Shown: positions 32,680 to 41,163 of the stretch, in pieces | How the letters are laid out: each line of letters starts with the position of its first letter | Numbering within the stretch: position 1 is the first letter of the stretch | Assembly (NCBI RefSeq): GCF_030433685.1 | Contig: NZ_JAROCF010000001.1 | Coordinates: forward strand, 3,348,001-3,412,000 | Direction of reading: 5' to 3' | Origin: Leifsonia williamsii | GTDB taxonomy: Bacteria > Actinomycetota > Actinomycetes > Actinomycetales > Microbacteriaceae | Length of the DNA stretch: 64,000 nucleotides | The notes under the pieces: generated by a model | Database searches by the model: none | What the model was told of the DNA's origin: nothing | The model's input: the letters and a program-made list of their open reading frames with translations, nothing else | Made by a program: the position numbers and the translations under genes

Positions 32680-34155
32680 ATGTTGTTGCTCTGCGTGAAC
32701 CAATCCCGTGCGAACTCCGCGACCAGGGCGGGCGTCGGCTTCCGCTCGGAGCGCGGCCCCATCCTGATCGCCCTCATGCTGACGACGGGCCTCGTGGCCA
32801 TCGACTCCACCATCCTGGCCACCGCGGTGCCGTCGATCGTGAGCGACCTGGGCGGGTTCGCGCAGTTCCCCTGGCTGTTCTCCATCTACCTGCTCGCGCA
32901 GGCGGTCTCGGTGCCGGTCTATGCGAAGCTGGCCGACACGGTCGGGCGCAAGCCGATCGTGCTGATCGGCATCGCCCTGTTCCTGCTCGGCTCGGTGCTG
33001 TGCGGGTTCGCGTGGAGCATGCCGGCGCTGATCGTGTTCCGCGCCATCCAGGGCCTCGGCGCCGGGGCGGTGCAGCCGATGGCCATCACGATCGCCGGCG
33101 ACATCTACACGGTCGCCGAGCGCGCGAAGACACAGGGCTATCTCGCGAGCGTGTGGGCGATCTCGTCGGTCGTCGGGCCGACCCTCGGCGGCGTGTTCTC
33201 GCAATTCCTGTCGTGGCGGTGGATCTTCTTCGTCAACGTGCCCCTCTGTATCCTCGCCGCGTGGATGCTGATCCGCACCTTCCACGAAAGCATCGAGCGC
33301 AAGCGGCACCGCATCGACTACGCGGGCTCGACCCTGCTGACCGTCGGAATGAGCCTGCTCATCCTCGCCGTGCTCGAAGGCGGCCAGGCGTGGGCGTGGG
33401 ACTCGGTGTGGAGCATCGGGGCCTTCGCTCTCGGAGCACTGCTGCTCGTGGCGTTCGCGCTCGTGGAGCGCCGGGCGGCCGAGCCGGTCCTCCCGCTCTG
33501 GGTCTTCTCCCGCCGGCTGCTCGTGACGACGACGCTCGTCTCGCTCGGCATCGGCGCCATCCTGATCGGGCTCACCTCGTACGTGCCGACCTACCTCGAG
33601 GGCACGATCGGCTCCGCACCGCTCGTCGCCGGTCTCGCGGTGGCGGCCCTCACCCTGGGCTGGCCGCTCGCGGCGAGCCAGTCGGGGCGGTTCTACCTGC
33701 GCATCGGCTTCCGCAACACCGCGCTGATCGGCACCGCGCTGGCTGTGATCGGCGCGGTCGCGCTGGCGGCGACCTCCCTCCAGCCGAGCGTCGTCTCGGT
33801 CGCGATCAGCTGCTTCGTCGTCGGGCTCGGGATGGGCCTCGTCGCGACGCCGACGCTGATCGCCGCCCAGTCGAGCGTGCCGTGGAACGAGCGCGGCGTC
33901 GTGACCGGGACCAACATGTTCGCCCGCTCGATCGGCAGCGCGGTGGGCGTCGCGGTGTTCGGCGCGATCGCGAACGCGATCATCGCCGGCACGGCGAACG
34001 GGGAGAAGGACCCGGGGACCGTGCAGGCCGCCTCCACCGCCGTGTTCGTGGCGACCGCGATCGTCGCCGCGCTCACGATCGTCGCCGCCCTCACGATGCC
34101 GCGCGCACGCGTGGAGGACGTCGAGGTGGCGGCCGCGCCCTCCCCCGCCGAGTAG
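32680..34155 (+). CDS. DHA2-type MFS multidrug exporter
   Basis: A 491-residue transporter with 14 likely helices. It opens ILIALMLTTGLVAIDSTILATAVP, the DHA2 motif D1 region, with KLADTVGRKPIVLIG at loop 2-3, FRAIQGLGAGAVQP, and SVVGPTLGGVFSQFLSWRWIFFVNVP (motif C and following). It is divergent from the ArsR-MFS operon with operator-like palindromes between. GTG 32695 is an alternative start. Proton-driven export of hydrophobic toxic compounds is the usual role. Confidence 0.9.
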   Translation: MLLLCVNQSRANSATRAGVGFRSERGPILIALMLTTGLVAIDSTILATAVPSIVSDLGGFAQFPWLFSIYLLAQAVSVPVYAKLADTVGRKPIVLIGIALFLLGSVLCGFAWSMPALIVFRAIQGLGAGAVQPMAITIAGDIYTVAERAKTQGYLASVWAISSVVGPTLGGVFSQFLSWRWIFFVNVPLCILAAWMLIRTFHESIERKRHRIDYAGSTLLTVGMSLLILAVLEGGQAWAWDSVWSIGAFALGALLLVAFALVERRAAEPVLPLWVFSRRLLVTTTLVSLGIGAILIGLTSYVPTYLEGTIGSAPLVAGLAVAALTLGWPLAASQSGRFYLRIGFRNTALIGTALAVIGAVALAATSLQPSVVSVAISCFVVGLGMGLVATPTLIAAQSSVPWNERGVVTGTNMFARSIGSAVGVAVFGAIANAIIAGTANGEKDPGTVQAASTAVFVATAIVAALTIVAALTMPRARVEDVEVAAAPSPAE

Positions 34156-34195
34156 CGCACCTCCCCCTCCCTCACTCCCCTCTGGAGCCGCGTGC

Positions 34196-34224
34196 TAATG
34201 TGGTCGGACCACATGGTCGGACCA
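34196..34224 (+). promoter_or_regulatory. LldR operators overlapping lldR promoter
   Basis: TGGTCGGACCA occurs twice, at 34201-34211 and 34214-34224, each a perfect palindrome around a central base, with starts 13 bp apart. This is the TGGTCnGACCA site of FadR-type GntR regulators such as LldR. TAATGT at 34196-34201 fits a -10, so repressor binding would block initiation. Confidence 0.85.
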
Positions 34225-34250
34225 CAGCGAGGGAGCAGGAGGGGCGCGTG

Positions 34251-34994
34251 ATGACGGAGCCGAAGGCCTGGGAGGGCGTGCTCGCCCATATCGAGGCGCG
34301 GCTCGTCGACGGCCGGTTGCGCCCCGGCGACCACCTCCCCGCCGAGCGCGCCCTCGCCGCCGAGCTGGGCGTCGCGCGTTCCAGCGTGCGCGAGGCGATC
34401 CGGGTGCTGGAGGCGATGGGCCTCGTCCGCACGCAGACCGGCTCCGGCCCGAGCTCCGGCGCGATCATCGTGGCCCGCCCGGTCGGCGGGATGCAGGCGC
34501 TCATGCGGTTGCAGGTCGCGGCCAGCGGCTTCCCCGTCGCCGACGTCGTCCGCACGCGTCTGCTGCTGGAGACCGCGGTCGCCGCCGACCTCGCGGAACG
34601 ACCGGGCGTGCCGGGCGAGCTGGCCGACGCCCGTCACCTCCTCGACGCCATGGACGACCCCTCCCTCACCGCCGAGGAGTTCCTCGCGCTCGACGCGCAA
34701 TTCCATCTGGCGCTCGCCGACGCCTCCGGCAACACCGTCGTCGCCGCCACCATGTCCGGCCTGCGCAGCTCGATCGAGGGGTACGTGCTCGAGGGCGCGG
34801 CGCGCGTTCCCGACTGGGCCGCCATGGCCTCCCGCCTCCGCGCCGAGCACCGCGGGGTGATGGAGGCCATCGCCGCCGGCGACCCCTCCGCCGCGCGCAC
34901 CCGCATCCACGACCACATCAGCGGCTACTACCGCGACGCATCGCCGGTCACCGGCGACGCGTCCTCTCCGTCCCCCGTCCACGAACACCGTTAG
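34251..34994 (+). CDS. GntR/FadR family regulator, LldR-like
   Basis: A 247-residue regulator. The N-terminal GntR winged helix ([20 protein letters not shown], then [19 protein letters not shown]) is followed by an FCD-type helical domain with the metal/ligand histidines in [26 protein letters not shown] and [11 protein letters not shown] 34251, or GTG 34248, follows a GGAGG site. It starts 26 bp after its own likely operators and is eight bases from lldD, so it should repress the operon until lactate is present. Confidence 0.9.
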   Translation: MTEPKAWEGVLAHIEARLVDGRLRPGDHLPAERALAAELGVARSSVREAIRVLEAMGLVRTQTGSGPSSGAIIVARPVGGMQALMRLQVAASGFPVADVVRTRLLLETAVAADLAERPGVPGELADARHLLDAMDDPSLTAEEFLALDAQFHLALADASGNTVVAATMSGLRSSIEGYVLEGAARVPDWAAMASRLRAEHRGVMEAIAAGDPSAARTRIHDHISGYYRDASPVTGDASSPSPVHEHR

Positions 34995-35002
34995 GAACCG
35001 TC

Positions 35003-36265
35003 ATGGTCAACCGCCAGTTCCCGAAGCCCGTCGAGCTACTGGAGCTCATGCAGTTCAAGAAGCCGGAGCTCGACCTCAAGAAGCGCCGCCTCGAGAACGC
35101 CCTCACCATCGAGGACCTCCAGCGCATCGCGAAGCGCCGCACTCCGAAGGCCGCGTTCGACTACACCGAGGGCGCCGCCGAGGGCGAGCTGTCGCTGGCC
35201 CGTGCCCGCCAGGCCTTCCAGGACATCGAGTTCCACCCGTCGATCCTGCGCGACGTGTCGACGGTCGACACCTCCTGCACGATCTGGGGCGGCCCCTCCG
35301 CCCTCCCGTTCGGCATCGCGCCCACCGGCTTCACCCGGCTCATGCAGACCGAGGGCGAGGTGGCGGGAGCCGGAGCCGCGGGTGCCGCGGGCATCCCGTT
35401 CACGCTCTCGACGCTCGGCACCACCTCCATCGAGGGCGTGAAGGCCGCCAACCCGACCGGCCGCAACTGGTTCCAGCTCTACGTGATGCGTCAGCGCGAG
35501 ATCTCGTACGAGCTCGTCAAGCGCGCCGCCGCGAACGGGTTCGACACACTCTTCTTCACCGTCGACACCCCCGTCGCCGGCGCGCGCCTGCGCGACAAGC
35601 GCAACGGCTTCTCGATCCCGCCGCAGCTGACCCTCGGTACGATCATCAACGCCATCCCGCGGCCGTGGTGGTGGTACGACTTCCTCACCACGCCGAAGCT
35701 GGAGTTCGCGTCCCTCTCCTCCACCGGCGGCACGGTCGGCGACCTCCTGAACGCGGCGATGGACCCCTCGATCAACTTCGAGGACCTCGAGATCATCCGC
35801 AGCATGTGGCCGGGCAAGATCGTGATCAAGGGCGTGCAGAACGTCGAGGACTCGAAGAAGCTGGTCGACCTCGGCGTCGACGGCATCGTGCTCTCCAACC
35901 ACGGCGGCCGCCAGCTCGACCGCGCGCCCATCCCCTTCCACCTCCTCCCGGAGGTCGTCAAGGAGGTCGGCGCCCACACCGAGATCGCGATCGACACCGG
36001 CATCATGAACGGGGCCGACATCGTCGCCGCCTACGCGCTCGGCGCGAAGTTCACCCTGATCGGCCGCGCCTACCTCTACGGCCTGATGGCGGGAGGCCGC
36101 GCGGGCGTCGACCGCACCATCCAGATCCTCACCGACCAGGTCGTCCGCACGATGAAGCTGCTCGAGGTCTCCACCCTGGAGGAGCTCACCCCTGCGCACG
36201 TCACCCAGCTGACGCGCCTGGTGCCGCTCGGCCGCCAGGAGGCGACGGCGCGGGCGCTGGCGTAA
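35003..36265 (+). CDS. lldD: FMN-dependent L-lactate dehydrogenase (quinone)
   Basis: A 420-residue alpha-hydroxy-acid dehydrogenase oxidising L-lactate to pyruvate at the membrane. Features are [11 protein letters not shown], substrate-side [13 protein letters not shown], and [12 protein letters not shown]. The active-site His/Arg block is [12 protein letters not shown], and the phosphate-binding end reads [18 protein letters not shown] then [12 protein letters not shown], as in actinobacterial LldD2. The N-terminal ~35 residues are an extension. It follows lldR by eight bases and ends at a strong terminator. Confidence 0.93.
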   Translation: MVNRQFPKPVELLELMQFKKPELDLKKRRLENALTIEDLQRIAKRRTPKAAFDYTEGAAEGELSLARARQAFQDIEFHPSILRDVSTVDTSCTIWGGPSALPFGIAPTGFTRLMQTEGEVAGAGAAGAAGIPFTLSTLGTTSIEGVKAANPTGRNWFQLYVMRQREISYELVKRAAANGFDTLFFTVDTPVAGARLRDKRNGFSIPPQLTLGTIINAIPRPWWWYDFLTTPKLEFASLSSTGGTVGDLLNAAMDPSINFEDLEIIRSMWPGKIVIKGVQNVEDSKKLVDLGVDGIVLSNHGGRQLDRAPIPFHLLPEVVKEVGAHTEIAIDTGIMNGADIVAAYALGAKFTLIGRAYLYGLMAGGRAGVDRTIQILTDQVVRTMKLLEVSTLEELTPAHVTQLTRLVPLGRQEATARALA

Positions 36266-36301
36266 GCGTAGGCATCGGAGTCACTCACCGCGGCGTCAGC
36301 A

Positions 36302-36336
36302 CCCGGACGGGGGTTGCTCTCACACCCCCGTCCGGG
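36302..36336 (+). terminator. Terminator of the lldR-lldD operon
   Basis: CCCGGACGGGGGT (36302-36314) pairs with ACCCCCGTCCGGG (36324-36336): 13 perfect base pairs with a nine-base loop. There is no T-run. Confidence 0.85.
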
Positions 36337-36412
36337 CCCCGGTACAGCCGCTTCATAGCAACTCCCTAATACGATCATGAGGAAACTGTCACCTGTCGAT
36401 GGGATGAGCTGA

Positions 36413-37321
36413 ATGGCAACGGGGAGAGGGGCGTCCAGCCCGTCCAAGCGGGATCGCCGCGAAGAGGCGCGGGAGACCGCCAGGAAGATGCGCGAGGAGG
36501 CCGCCAAGAAGGCCAAGCGCCGCAAGGTGATCGTGCAGAGCTCCGTGATCGTCGGCATCGTCGCGGTGCTCGCCATCGTGGGCGTCGTCATCTTCACGAG
36601 CGTCAGCGCCTCCAGCAACGTCGCCAACCCGAAGAACATGCTGAGCGGCGGCATCCTGCTCGAGAAGGCGGACAAGGCCGTGACCACCCCGGCGATCGCG
36701 TCCGGTGCCGAGCCGACCGCCACGAAGCAGACGCTCGACGGCAAGACCGCGCACATCCAGATCTGGCTCGACTACCAGTGCCCGTACTGCAACCAGTTCG
36801 AGACCACGAACTCCGACCAGATGAAGCAGATGATGGCCGACGGCAGCGCGACCCTCGAGATCCACCCGGTCGCCATCCTCGACTCGTCGCAGAACAAGGA
36901 GTACGCGACCCGCGCGGCCGCGGCCGCCTCCTGCGTCGCCAACTATGAGCCCAACAAGTTCTTCGACGTGAACAGCGCGCTGTTCGCCAACCAGCCGGAC
37001 GAGCAGACCGGCACCGGCCTCACGAACGAGCAGATCCTCGGCGTGTTCAAGGACGCCGGCGTGGAGTCCGACGCGATCACCAAGTGCGTCAACGACCAGA
37101 CTTACGCCAAGTTCATCACCAACCGCACGCAGTCGGCGGTCAAGGACAAGCAGCTGGTCAACCCGAGCACCGGCAGCTTCGGCACGCCGACCGTGTTCGT
37201 GAACGGCCAGCGCTACCAGGGCGGGTTCACCGACGCCGACCAGTTCAAGGCGTTCGTCGCCGCGGCCGTCAAGGACGCGGGCGACAGCGGCTCGGTCACG
37301 TTCCCGACGCCGGGCAAGTAG
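36413..37321 (+). CDS. Membrane-anchored DsbA-like thioredoxin-fold protein
   Basis: A 302-residue protein. The first ~40 residues are highly charged (KRDRREEARETARKMREEA), then one transmembrane helix (~44-65), then an extracytoplasmic thioredoxin fold with the CPYC active site (WLDYQCPYCNQFE), an inserted helical region with a further Cys pair (AASCVANY and ITKCVND), and the cis-Pro loop SFGTPTVFVNG. It should catalyse disulfide formation or isomerisation in exported proteins. Monocistronic, with its own terminator. Confidence 0.92.
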   Translation: MATGRGASSPSKRDRREEARETARKMREEAAKKAKRRKVIVQSSVIVGIVAVLAIVGVVIFTSVSASSNVANPKNMLSGGILLEKADKAVTTPAIASGAEPTATKQTLDGKTAHIQIWLDYQCPYCNQFETTNSDQMKQMMADGSATLEIHPVAILDSSQNKEYATRAAAAASCVANYEPNKFFDVNSALFANQPDEQTGTGLTNEQILGVFKDAGVESDAITKCVNDQTYAKFITNRTQSAVKDKQLVNPSTGSFGTPTVFVNGQRYQGGFTDADQFKAFVAAAVKDAGDSGSVTFPTPGK

Positions 37322-37339
37322 CCCGCCACGCGGATCCGA

Positions 37340-37390
37340 AGGGTCCCGACACGCCGTCCGCCTCACGCGGTCGCGGCGGGTCGGGACCCT
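37340..37390 (+). terminator. Terminator after dsbA-like gene
   Basis: AGGGTCCCGAC (37340-37350) pairs with GTCGGGACCCT (37380-37390). The loop is 29 bases, with further internal pairing possible. Confidence 0.7.
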
Positions 37391-37441
37391 TCTGCGTTCG
37401 CGGTGTACCGTCCGAGGCGACCACAACGAGAGGAGAACCGG

Positions 37442-37771
37442 ATGGACGACCGCATCCCCGAGGAGGGCGTCGAGGACGAGACCATCGGCGAGGGCGACGC
37501 CGGCGACACGGCGGGCTGGGCCGACACCGACTCCGGCGACGTCGACTACGCGCTCGACGACCCGATCGCCGAGAAGGAGTTCGCCGACGACCTGGTGACC
37601 AACGACGCCGTGGCCGGCGAGACGGTCTGGTCCGGCGCGGGCGACGGCAATGACGGACCGACCGGAGGCTCCCCGCGCGAGGCCGAGCCGGTCTACGACG
37701 AGCACGACCCGCAGGGCGACCTCGACGACGGCGTGCTGACCGAGGAGGACGTGGAGGACGAGGGGATCTAG
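37442..37771 (+). CDS. Small acidic hypothetical protein
   Basis: A 109-residue, very acidic protein (net charge strongly negative; DDRIPEEGVEDETIGEGD at the start and DDGVLTEEDVEDEG at the end) with no recognised domain, signal peptide or membrane helix. ATG 37442 follows GAGAGGAG. It stands alone after a terminator, and its stop overlaps the convergent TetR gene by four bases. Function unknown. Confidence 0.7.
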   Translation: MDDRIPEEGVEDETIGEGDAGDTAGWADTDSGDVDYALDDPIAEKEFADDLVTNDAVAGETVWSGAGDGNDGPTGGSPREAEPVYDEHDPQGDLDDGVLTEEDVEDEGI

Positions 37772-38364
37772 CCCTCCGCCTCCACCGCCTCCACCACTCC
37801 GCGCGCGCTGCGCTCCAGGAAGCCGACGATCCGCTCGGCGAGCAGATCCGTGCCGAGGGCCGTCTCGACGAGGGCCTCTTCGGCGAAGGCGATCCAGGAG
37901 CGCAGCGCGATGCGCAGCAGCGGCGTGTCCGGGACGCCCAGCTCGAGGAACACGGCCACGACGCGTTGCGCCTGCTCGGCGCGCGCCTCCTCCACGACCG
38001 CCCGCACCTCGGTGTCGACGCTCGCGACGCCGCGCACCAGTGAGTAGAAGGTGCCGCCGTGCTCGCGCACGAACGCCACGATCCGGGCGAGGGTGTCGTG
38101 GAGGCGCTCCAGCGGCGGCAGATCGGGCACCGGCTCCGTCGCGTGCAGCATGCTGTCGCGTGCGGTGCGCACCACCTCCCGGTGCAGTCCCTGCTTCGAG
38201 CCGAAGTAGTGGAACAGGAGGCCGCGCGAGACGCCGGCACGCGCCGACAGCTCCTCGATCGTCAGCTCGTCGAGCCGGCTGTCGGCGAGGAACGCGACCC
38301 CGAGCGCGACGAGTTGCGCCCGCCGCTCGTCGGGCGTGAGCCGCGTGCGCCGGTCCGCCTCCAT
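37768..38364 (-). CDS. TetR family regulator of the DUF6230/DUF6114 operon (putative)
   Basis: A 198-residue repressor with a clear N-terminal HTH (ELTIEELSARAGVSRGLLFHYFGSKQGL) and an all-helical C-domain. It is divergent from the DUF6230-DUF6114 operon. A perfect palindrome at 38432-38452, 68 bp upstream of its start, overlaps the operon promoter and is its likely operator. TetR genes beside DUF6230/DUF6114 pairs are common in streptomycetes. Confidence 0.88.
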   Translation of the reverse strand: MEADRRTRLTPDERRAQLVALGVAFLADSRLDELTIEELSARAGVSRGLLFHYFGSKQGLHREVVRTARDSMLHATEPVPDLPPLERLHDTLARIVAFVREHGGTFYSLVRGVASVDTEVRAVVEEARAEQAQRVVAVFLELGVPDTPLLRIALRSWIAFAEEALVETALGTDLLAERIVGFLERSARGVVEAVEAEG

Positions 38365-38431
38365 GCGTCGAGCCTATCCGCGAGCGGGGCGACGGCCGCT
38401 GCTCGGTTCGCGCACGGGTCGCCGCCGAGCG

Positions 38432-38461
38432 CTATTGACAGCTCGTCAATAGCGGCTAGGC
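38432..38461 (+). promoter_or_regulatory. TetR operator and promoter of DUF6230 operon
   Basis: CTATTGAC (38432-38439) and GTCAATAG (38445-38452) are exact inverted copies around AGCTC. TAGGCT at 38456-38461 is a plus-strand -10, so the operator occupies the -35/spacer region. Repression of the downstream operon follows directly. Confidence 0.82.
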
Positions 38462-38515
38462 TCGCACACGGACCTGGCCGCGCCGGTGCTGTCAAGTCCC
38501 CGAACAGGAGGATCG

Positions 38516-39112
38516 ATGAAGTTCCGTTCCCTGACCCGCAGCCACGGCGGCCGCATCGTGCTGGCCGCCGTTCCCGTCGCCGTGGTCTCCACGCTGCTCA
38601 TGACCGGAGTCGCGCAGGGCGCCGTGCCCGTGTCGTTCGCGGTCTCCGGCAGCCAGTTCCAGATCAGTGCGTCGAAGCTGGAGGGCAGCGGCTTCTCGCA
38701 GTACGCCGGCGTCGCCCCGGACACCGCGGGCACCCAGCACCAGGTCGCGATCGCCAACATCAAGACGGCGACCCTCTCCGACCTCTGCCAGTCCGTCGTC
38801 ACGGACACGCCGCTCGGCAAGGCGGGCATCCTGATCACCGCGGGCGGCGGCGGGACCCCCGCCTCGGCCTCCGACCTGCAGATCGGCATGACCGACCTCC
38901 AGGGGAACTCGGAGTTCTCGAACATCCGCATCGGCGTCGATGCTTCGACGGTCGACACGACGGCGAAGGGCACCGCGGGCGACTTCGCGCAGGACGCCGA
39001 CGGCATCTCCATCACCGACCTCAAGCAGACGGCGTGGTCGACACAGGCGTCGGTGTTCACCCTGACCGGCATGCATGTGCAGCTGACGGACGGGACCAAG
39101 ACGTGCTTCTGA
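38516..39112 (+). CDS. DUF6230 family secreted protein
   Basis: A 198-residue protein with a signal peptide (ending VAQGAVPV) and the DUF6230 pattern: SGSQFQISASKLEGSGFSQY and HQVAIANIKTATLSDLCQS, with cysteines in DLCQS and at the end (TKTCF). ATG 38516 follows AGGAGGATCG. It is the first gene of a three-gene operon; the next gene starts inside its last codons. Some database relatives are labelled cholesterol esterase, but no esterase motif is visible. Confidence 0.85.
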   Translation: MKFRSLTRSHGGRIVLAAVPVAVVSTLLMTGVAQGAVPVSFAVSGSQFQISASKLEGSGFSQYAGVAPDTAGTQHQVAIANIKTATLSDLCQSVVTDTPLGKAGILITAGGGGTPASASDLQIGMTDLQGNSEFSNIRIGVDASTVDTTAKGTAGDFAQDADGISITDLKQTAWSTQASVFTLTGMHVQLTDGTKTCF

Positions 39113-39669
39113 CGGCGAGCGAAACGCGTTCTGTGCGCGCCTCGCACGCCGCGCGCGGCGACGGCGGCGGCGCCGAGGGCCGGTCCGGCAGGTCGAGCCG
39201 GTGGGCCCGGTTCCGCGCCTGGCGCCGGCGTCGGCCCTTCGTCGGCGGGCTGCTCACCGCGCTGGGCGGGATCGAGCTGTTCTTCTCGGGCCAGCTCGAC
39301 ATCGGCCGCATCCACGTGCAGCTCGGCATCGAGGGGCTGCAGGCGACGATCATCCCGATCCTGCTCGTGGTGCTCGGCGTGCTCGCGATCGCGATGCCGG
39401 CGCATCGCATCTTCTACGGCGTGATCGCGCTGGCGGTCGCGGTCTACTCGCTCGTCGGTGTGAACCTCGGCGGCTTCTTCATCGGGATGCTGCTGAGCAC
39501 GGTCGGAGGGATCCTGACGGTGGCGTGGATGCCGAAGGGCGGTGCTGCGGAGGGCGCGGAGGCGCCTGTGGCGGAGGCATCCGTCGTGGAGACACCTGTC
39601 GCAGAGGCACCTGGCACCGATGGGTCGCCCGCTGATCGGGAGGCCGAGCACCGGAGCGGCGAGGCGTGA
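39103..39669 (+). CDS. DUF6114 family membrane protein
   Basis: A 188-residue protein. After a basic N-terminal ~35 residues come four hydrophobic helices (RPFVGGLLTALGGIELFFSG, then LQATIIPILLVVLGVLAIA and two more), then an Ala/Glu/Val-rich repeat tail (EAPVAEASVVETPVAEAP). GTG 39103 overlaps the DUF6230 stop by 10 bases. DUF6230 and DUF6114 genes nearly always travel together. Function unknown; possibly a membrane partner of the secreted DUF6230 protein. Confidence 0.85.
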   Translation: MLLTASETRSVRASHAARGDGGGAEGRSGRSSRWARFRAWRRRRPFVGGLLTALGGIELFFSGQLDIGRIHVQLGIEGLQATIIPILLVVLGVLAIAMPAHRIFYGVIALAVAVYSLVGVNLGGFFIGMLLSTVGGILTVAWMPKGGAAEGAEAPVAEASVVETPVAEAPGTDGSPADREAEHRSGEA

Positions 39670-40433
39670 GACGGCGTCGACCCGGGCGGCTGTTCGGTGC
39701 CCTCGTCGCGTGCGTAGCGGTGGCGGTGGCCGGTCTCGGCGCGGCCCGCGTGCCGGCGGCGGCGCCGAGCGCGCTGTGCATCCCGATCCTGCTGCCGTGC
39801 AGCTCCCCGACCCCGACGCCGACACCGACCCAGAGCGATGGAGGCGGTGCCGCCGACCCGTCCCTGCCGACACTCCCCCCGCCGCCCGGCACCGGCTCGG
39901 GCGGCTCCGGAGGCGGGAGCAGCACCTCCACACCGACACCAGGACCGCCCACCGCTCCCGGAGCCCCGGCGACCCCGACCCCCACGCCGACCGCGACACC
40001 GTCGGGGCCGGCTGCCGGAGCCCCCGTCTTCACGCAGCCGCCCGCGCAGCTCGGCAGCCGCTCGCTGTCGTTCACGGGCATCCCGCTCGTCGCCGTCGTC
40101 ACGGTGCCGCTCGCGGACGGCAGCCGCATCCCCGTGCTCGAGCTCAGCGCCGACGGCATCACCGTCGACGGCTTCAGCCTCACCGTGCGCAAGGAGACCG
40201 GGCCGGTGCTCGCCACGACCGCCGACCGGATGGCGTTGCGCGGCAAGGTGCACGTCTACGTGAACTCGCTCACCGCCACGGACGCGGACGGTCGCTCGTG
40301 GACACTCGGGGCGACGACTCCCCCGCCGGCCGACGGGCTCCCGCCACAGCTGGTGAAGGTGACGCTCGGCCTCGTCGGCGTGACCGCCGACTCCATCGCG
40401 TTCGACAACCCGCACCAGCATCTGACCGAGTAG
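39666..40433 (+). CDS. Secreted protein with Pro/Thr linker, third gene of DUF6230 operon
   Basis: A 255-residue protein. An Arg-rich signal peptide (RRRRPGRLFGALVACVAV) is followed by a mature start with two cysteines (LCIPILLPCSS), a Pro/Thr/Gly-rich linker of about 80 residues (PTPTPTPT), and a C-terminal beta-rich domain (LSADGITVDGFSLTVRK, VHVYVNSLTATDADG) distantly like DUF6230 itself. GTG 39666 overlaps the DUF6114 stop. Probably exported together with the first gene's product. Confidence 0.75.
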   Translation: MRRRRPGRLFGALVACVAVAVAGLGAARVPAAAPSALCIPILLPCSSPTPTPTPTQSDGGGAADPSLPTLPPPPGTGSGGSGGGSSTSTPTPGPPTAPGAPATPTPTPTATPSGPAAGAPVFTQPPAQLGSRSLSFTGIPLVAVVTVPLADGSRIPVLELSADGITVDGFSLTVRKETGPVLATTADRMALRGKVHVYVNSLTATDADGRSWTLGATTPPPADGLPPQLVKVTLGLVGVTADSIAFDNPHQHLTE

Positions 40434-40458
40434 GCGCCGGCGCTCGGCGCGGGGTCCC

Positions 40459-41067
40459 TCAGCGACCGCGCCGCAACCGTCGACGTTCGCGTCTGCTCAG
40501 GGCCGCGAGCGCCTCCTGCTCCGCCCGGCGGCGAGCCTCGGCGTCGCGGAGGCGCTGGGTCCGGCGCTCCTGCCAGGCCGCGATCTCCGCGTCGACGTCG
40601 CGGGTCGGCGTGACGACCGGCGGGCCGCCCTGCAGCTGGCGCCGCGCCTCCACGACCCGCCGGTTGAAGTCGTGGAGGTGGTCGCGCACGGCCCGCTCGG
40701 AGGGGAGGCCGTCGAGCTTCGCGTGCAGCTCCTTGTCCTCGGCGCGCAGGGTGAGCGCGGGAGGGCCGAGGCCGGTCAGCTGCTCGCGCTCGATCTTGCG
40801 GCGGATCCACCAGTCCGGGTCGTGCGTGCCGGTGAGCCCGGGCAGCGGCTTGCCCGCGCCGGGAAGGTCGTCGAAGTCGCCGCGACGGATCGCCTGCTGG
40901 ATCGCGTTCTCGATCACGTGCGCGCGCTGGTCCATCGAGGGCTGGCCGGCGTTGACCTCCTCGACCTCCTCGCCGCGCGCCTCCGCGTCGCGTCTCAGCC
41001 GGTAACGGACGGCCTCCACCCGCGGATCGCTGTCGCGCGCAGGATCGCGCGGGGTGCGGTCGGGCAT
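40459..41067 (-). CDS. DUF1992 (DnaJ-C28 conserved domain) protein
   Basis: A 202-residue cytoplasmic protein. The central block HVIENAIQQAIRRGDFDDLPGAGKPL, split by the loop GLTGTHDPDWWIRRKIERE, is the conserved DUF1992/DNAJC28 domain, here without any J-domain. The ends are highly charged and helical, with a very basic C-terminus (LSRRERRRLRRGR). Function unknown. It is divergent from the epoxide hydrolase. Confidence 0.88.
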   Translation of the reverse strand: MPDRTPRDPARDSDPRVEAVRYRLRRDAEARGEEVEEVNAGQPSMDQRAHVIENAIQQAIRRGDFDDLPGAGKPLPGLTGTHDPDWWIRRKIEREQLTGLGPPALTLRAEDKELHAKLDGLPSERAVRDHLHDFNRRVVEARRQLQGGPPVVTPTRDVDAEIAAWQERRTQRLRDAEARRRAEQEALAALSRRERRRLRRGR

Positions 41068-41163
41068 GCCCCCACAGTACGCCGCGGAGTCGGGGCGTTC
41101 GTCGCTCGCTGGTGTCGGCGCCTCCCGATCCCCACTGTCGGTGGACCGCGCTACCGTCGCGGG

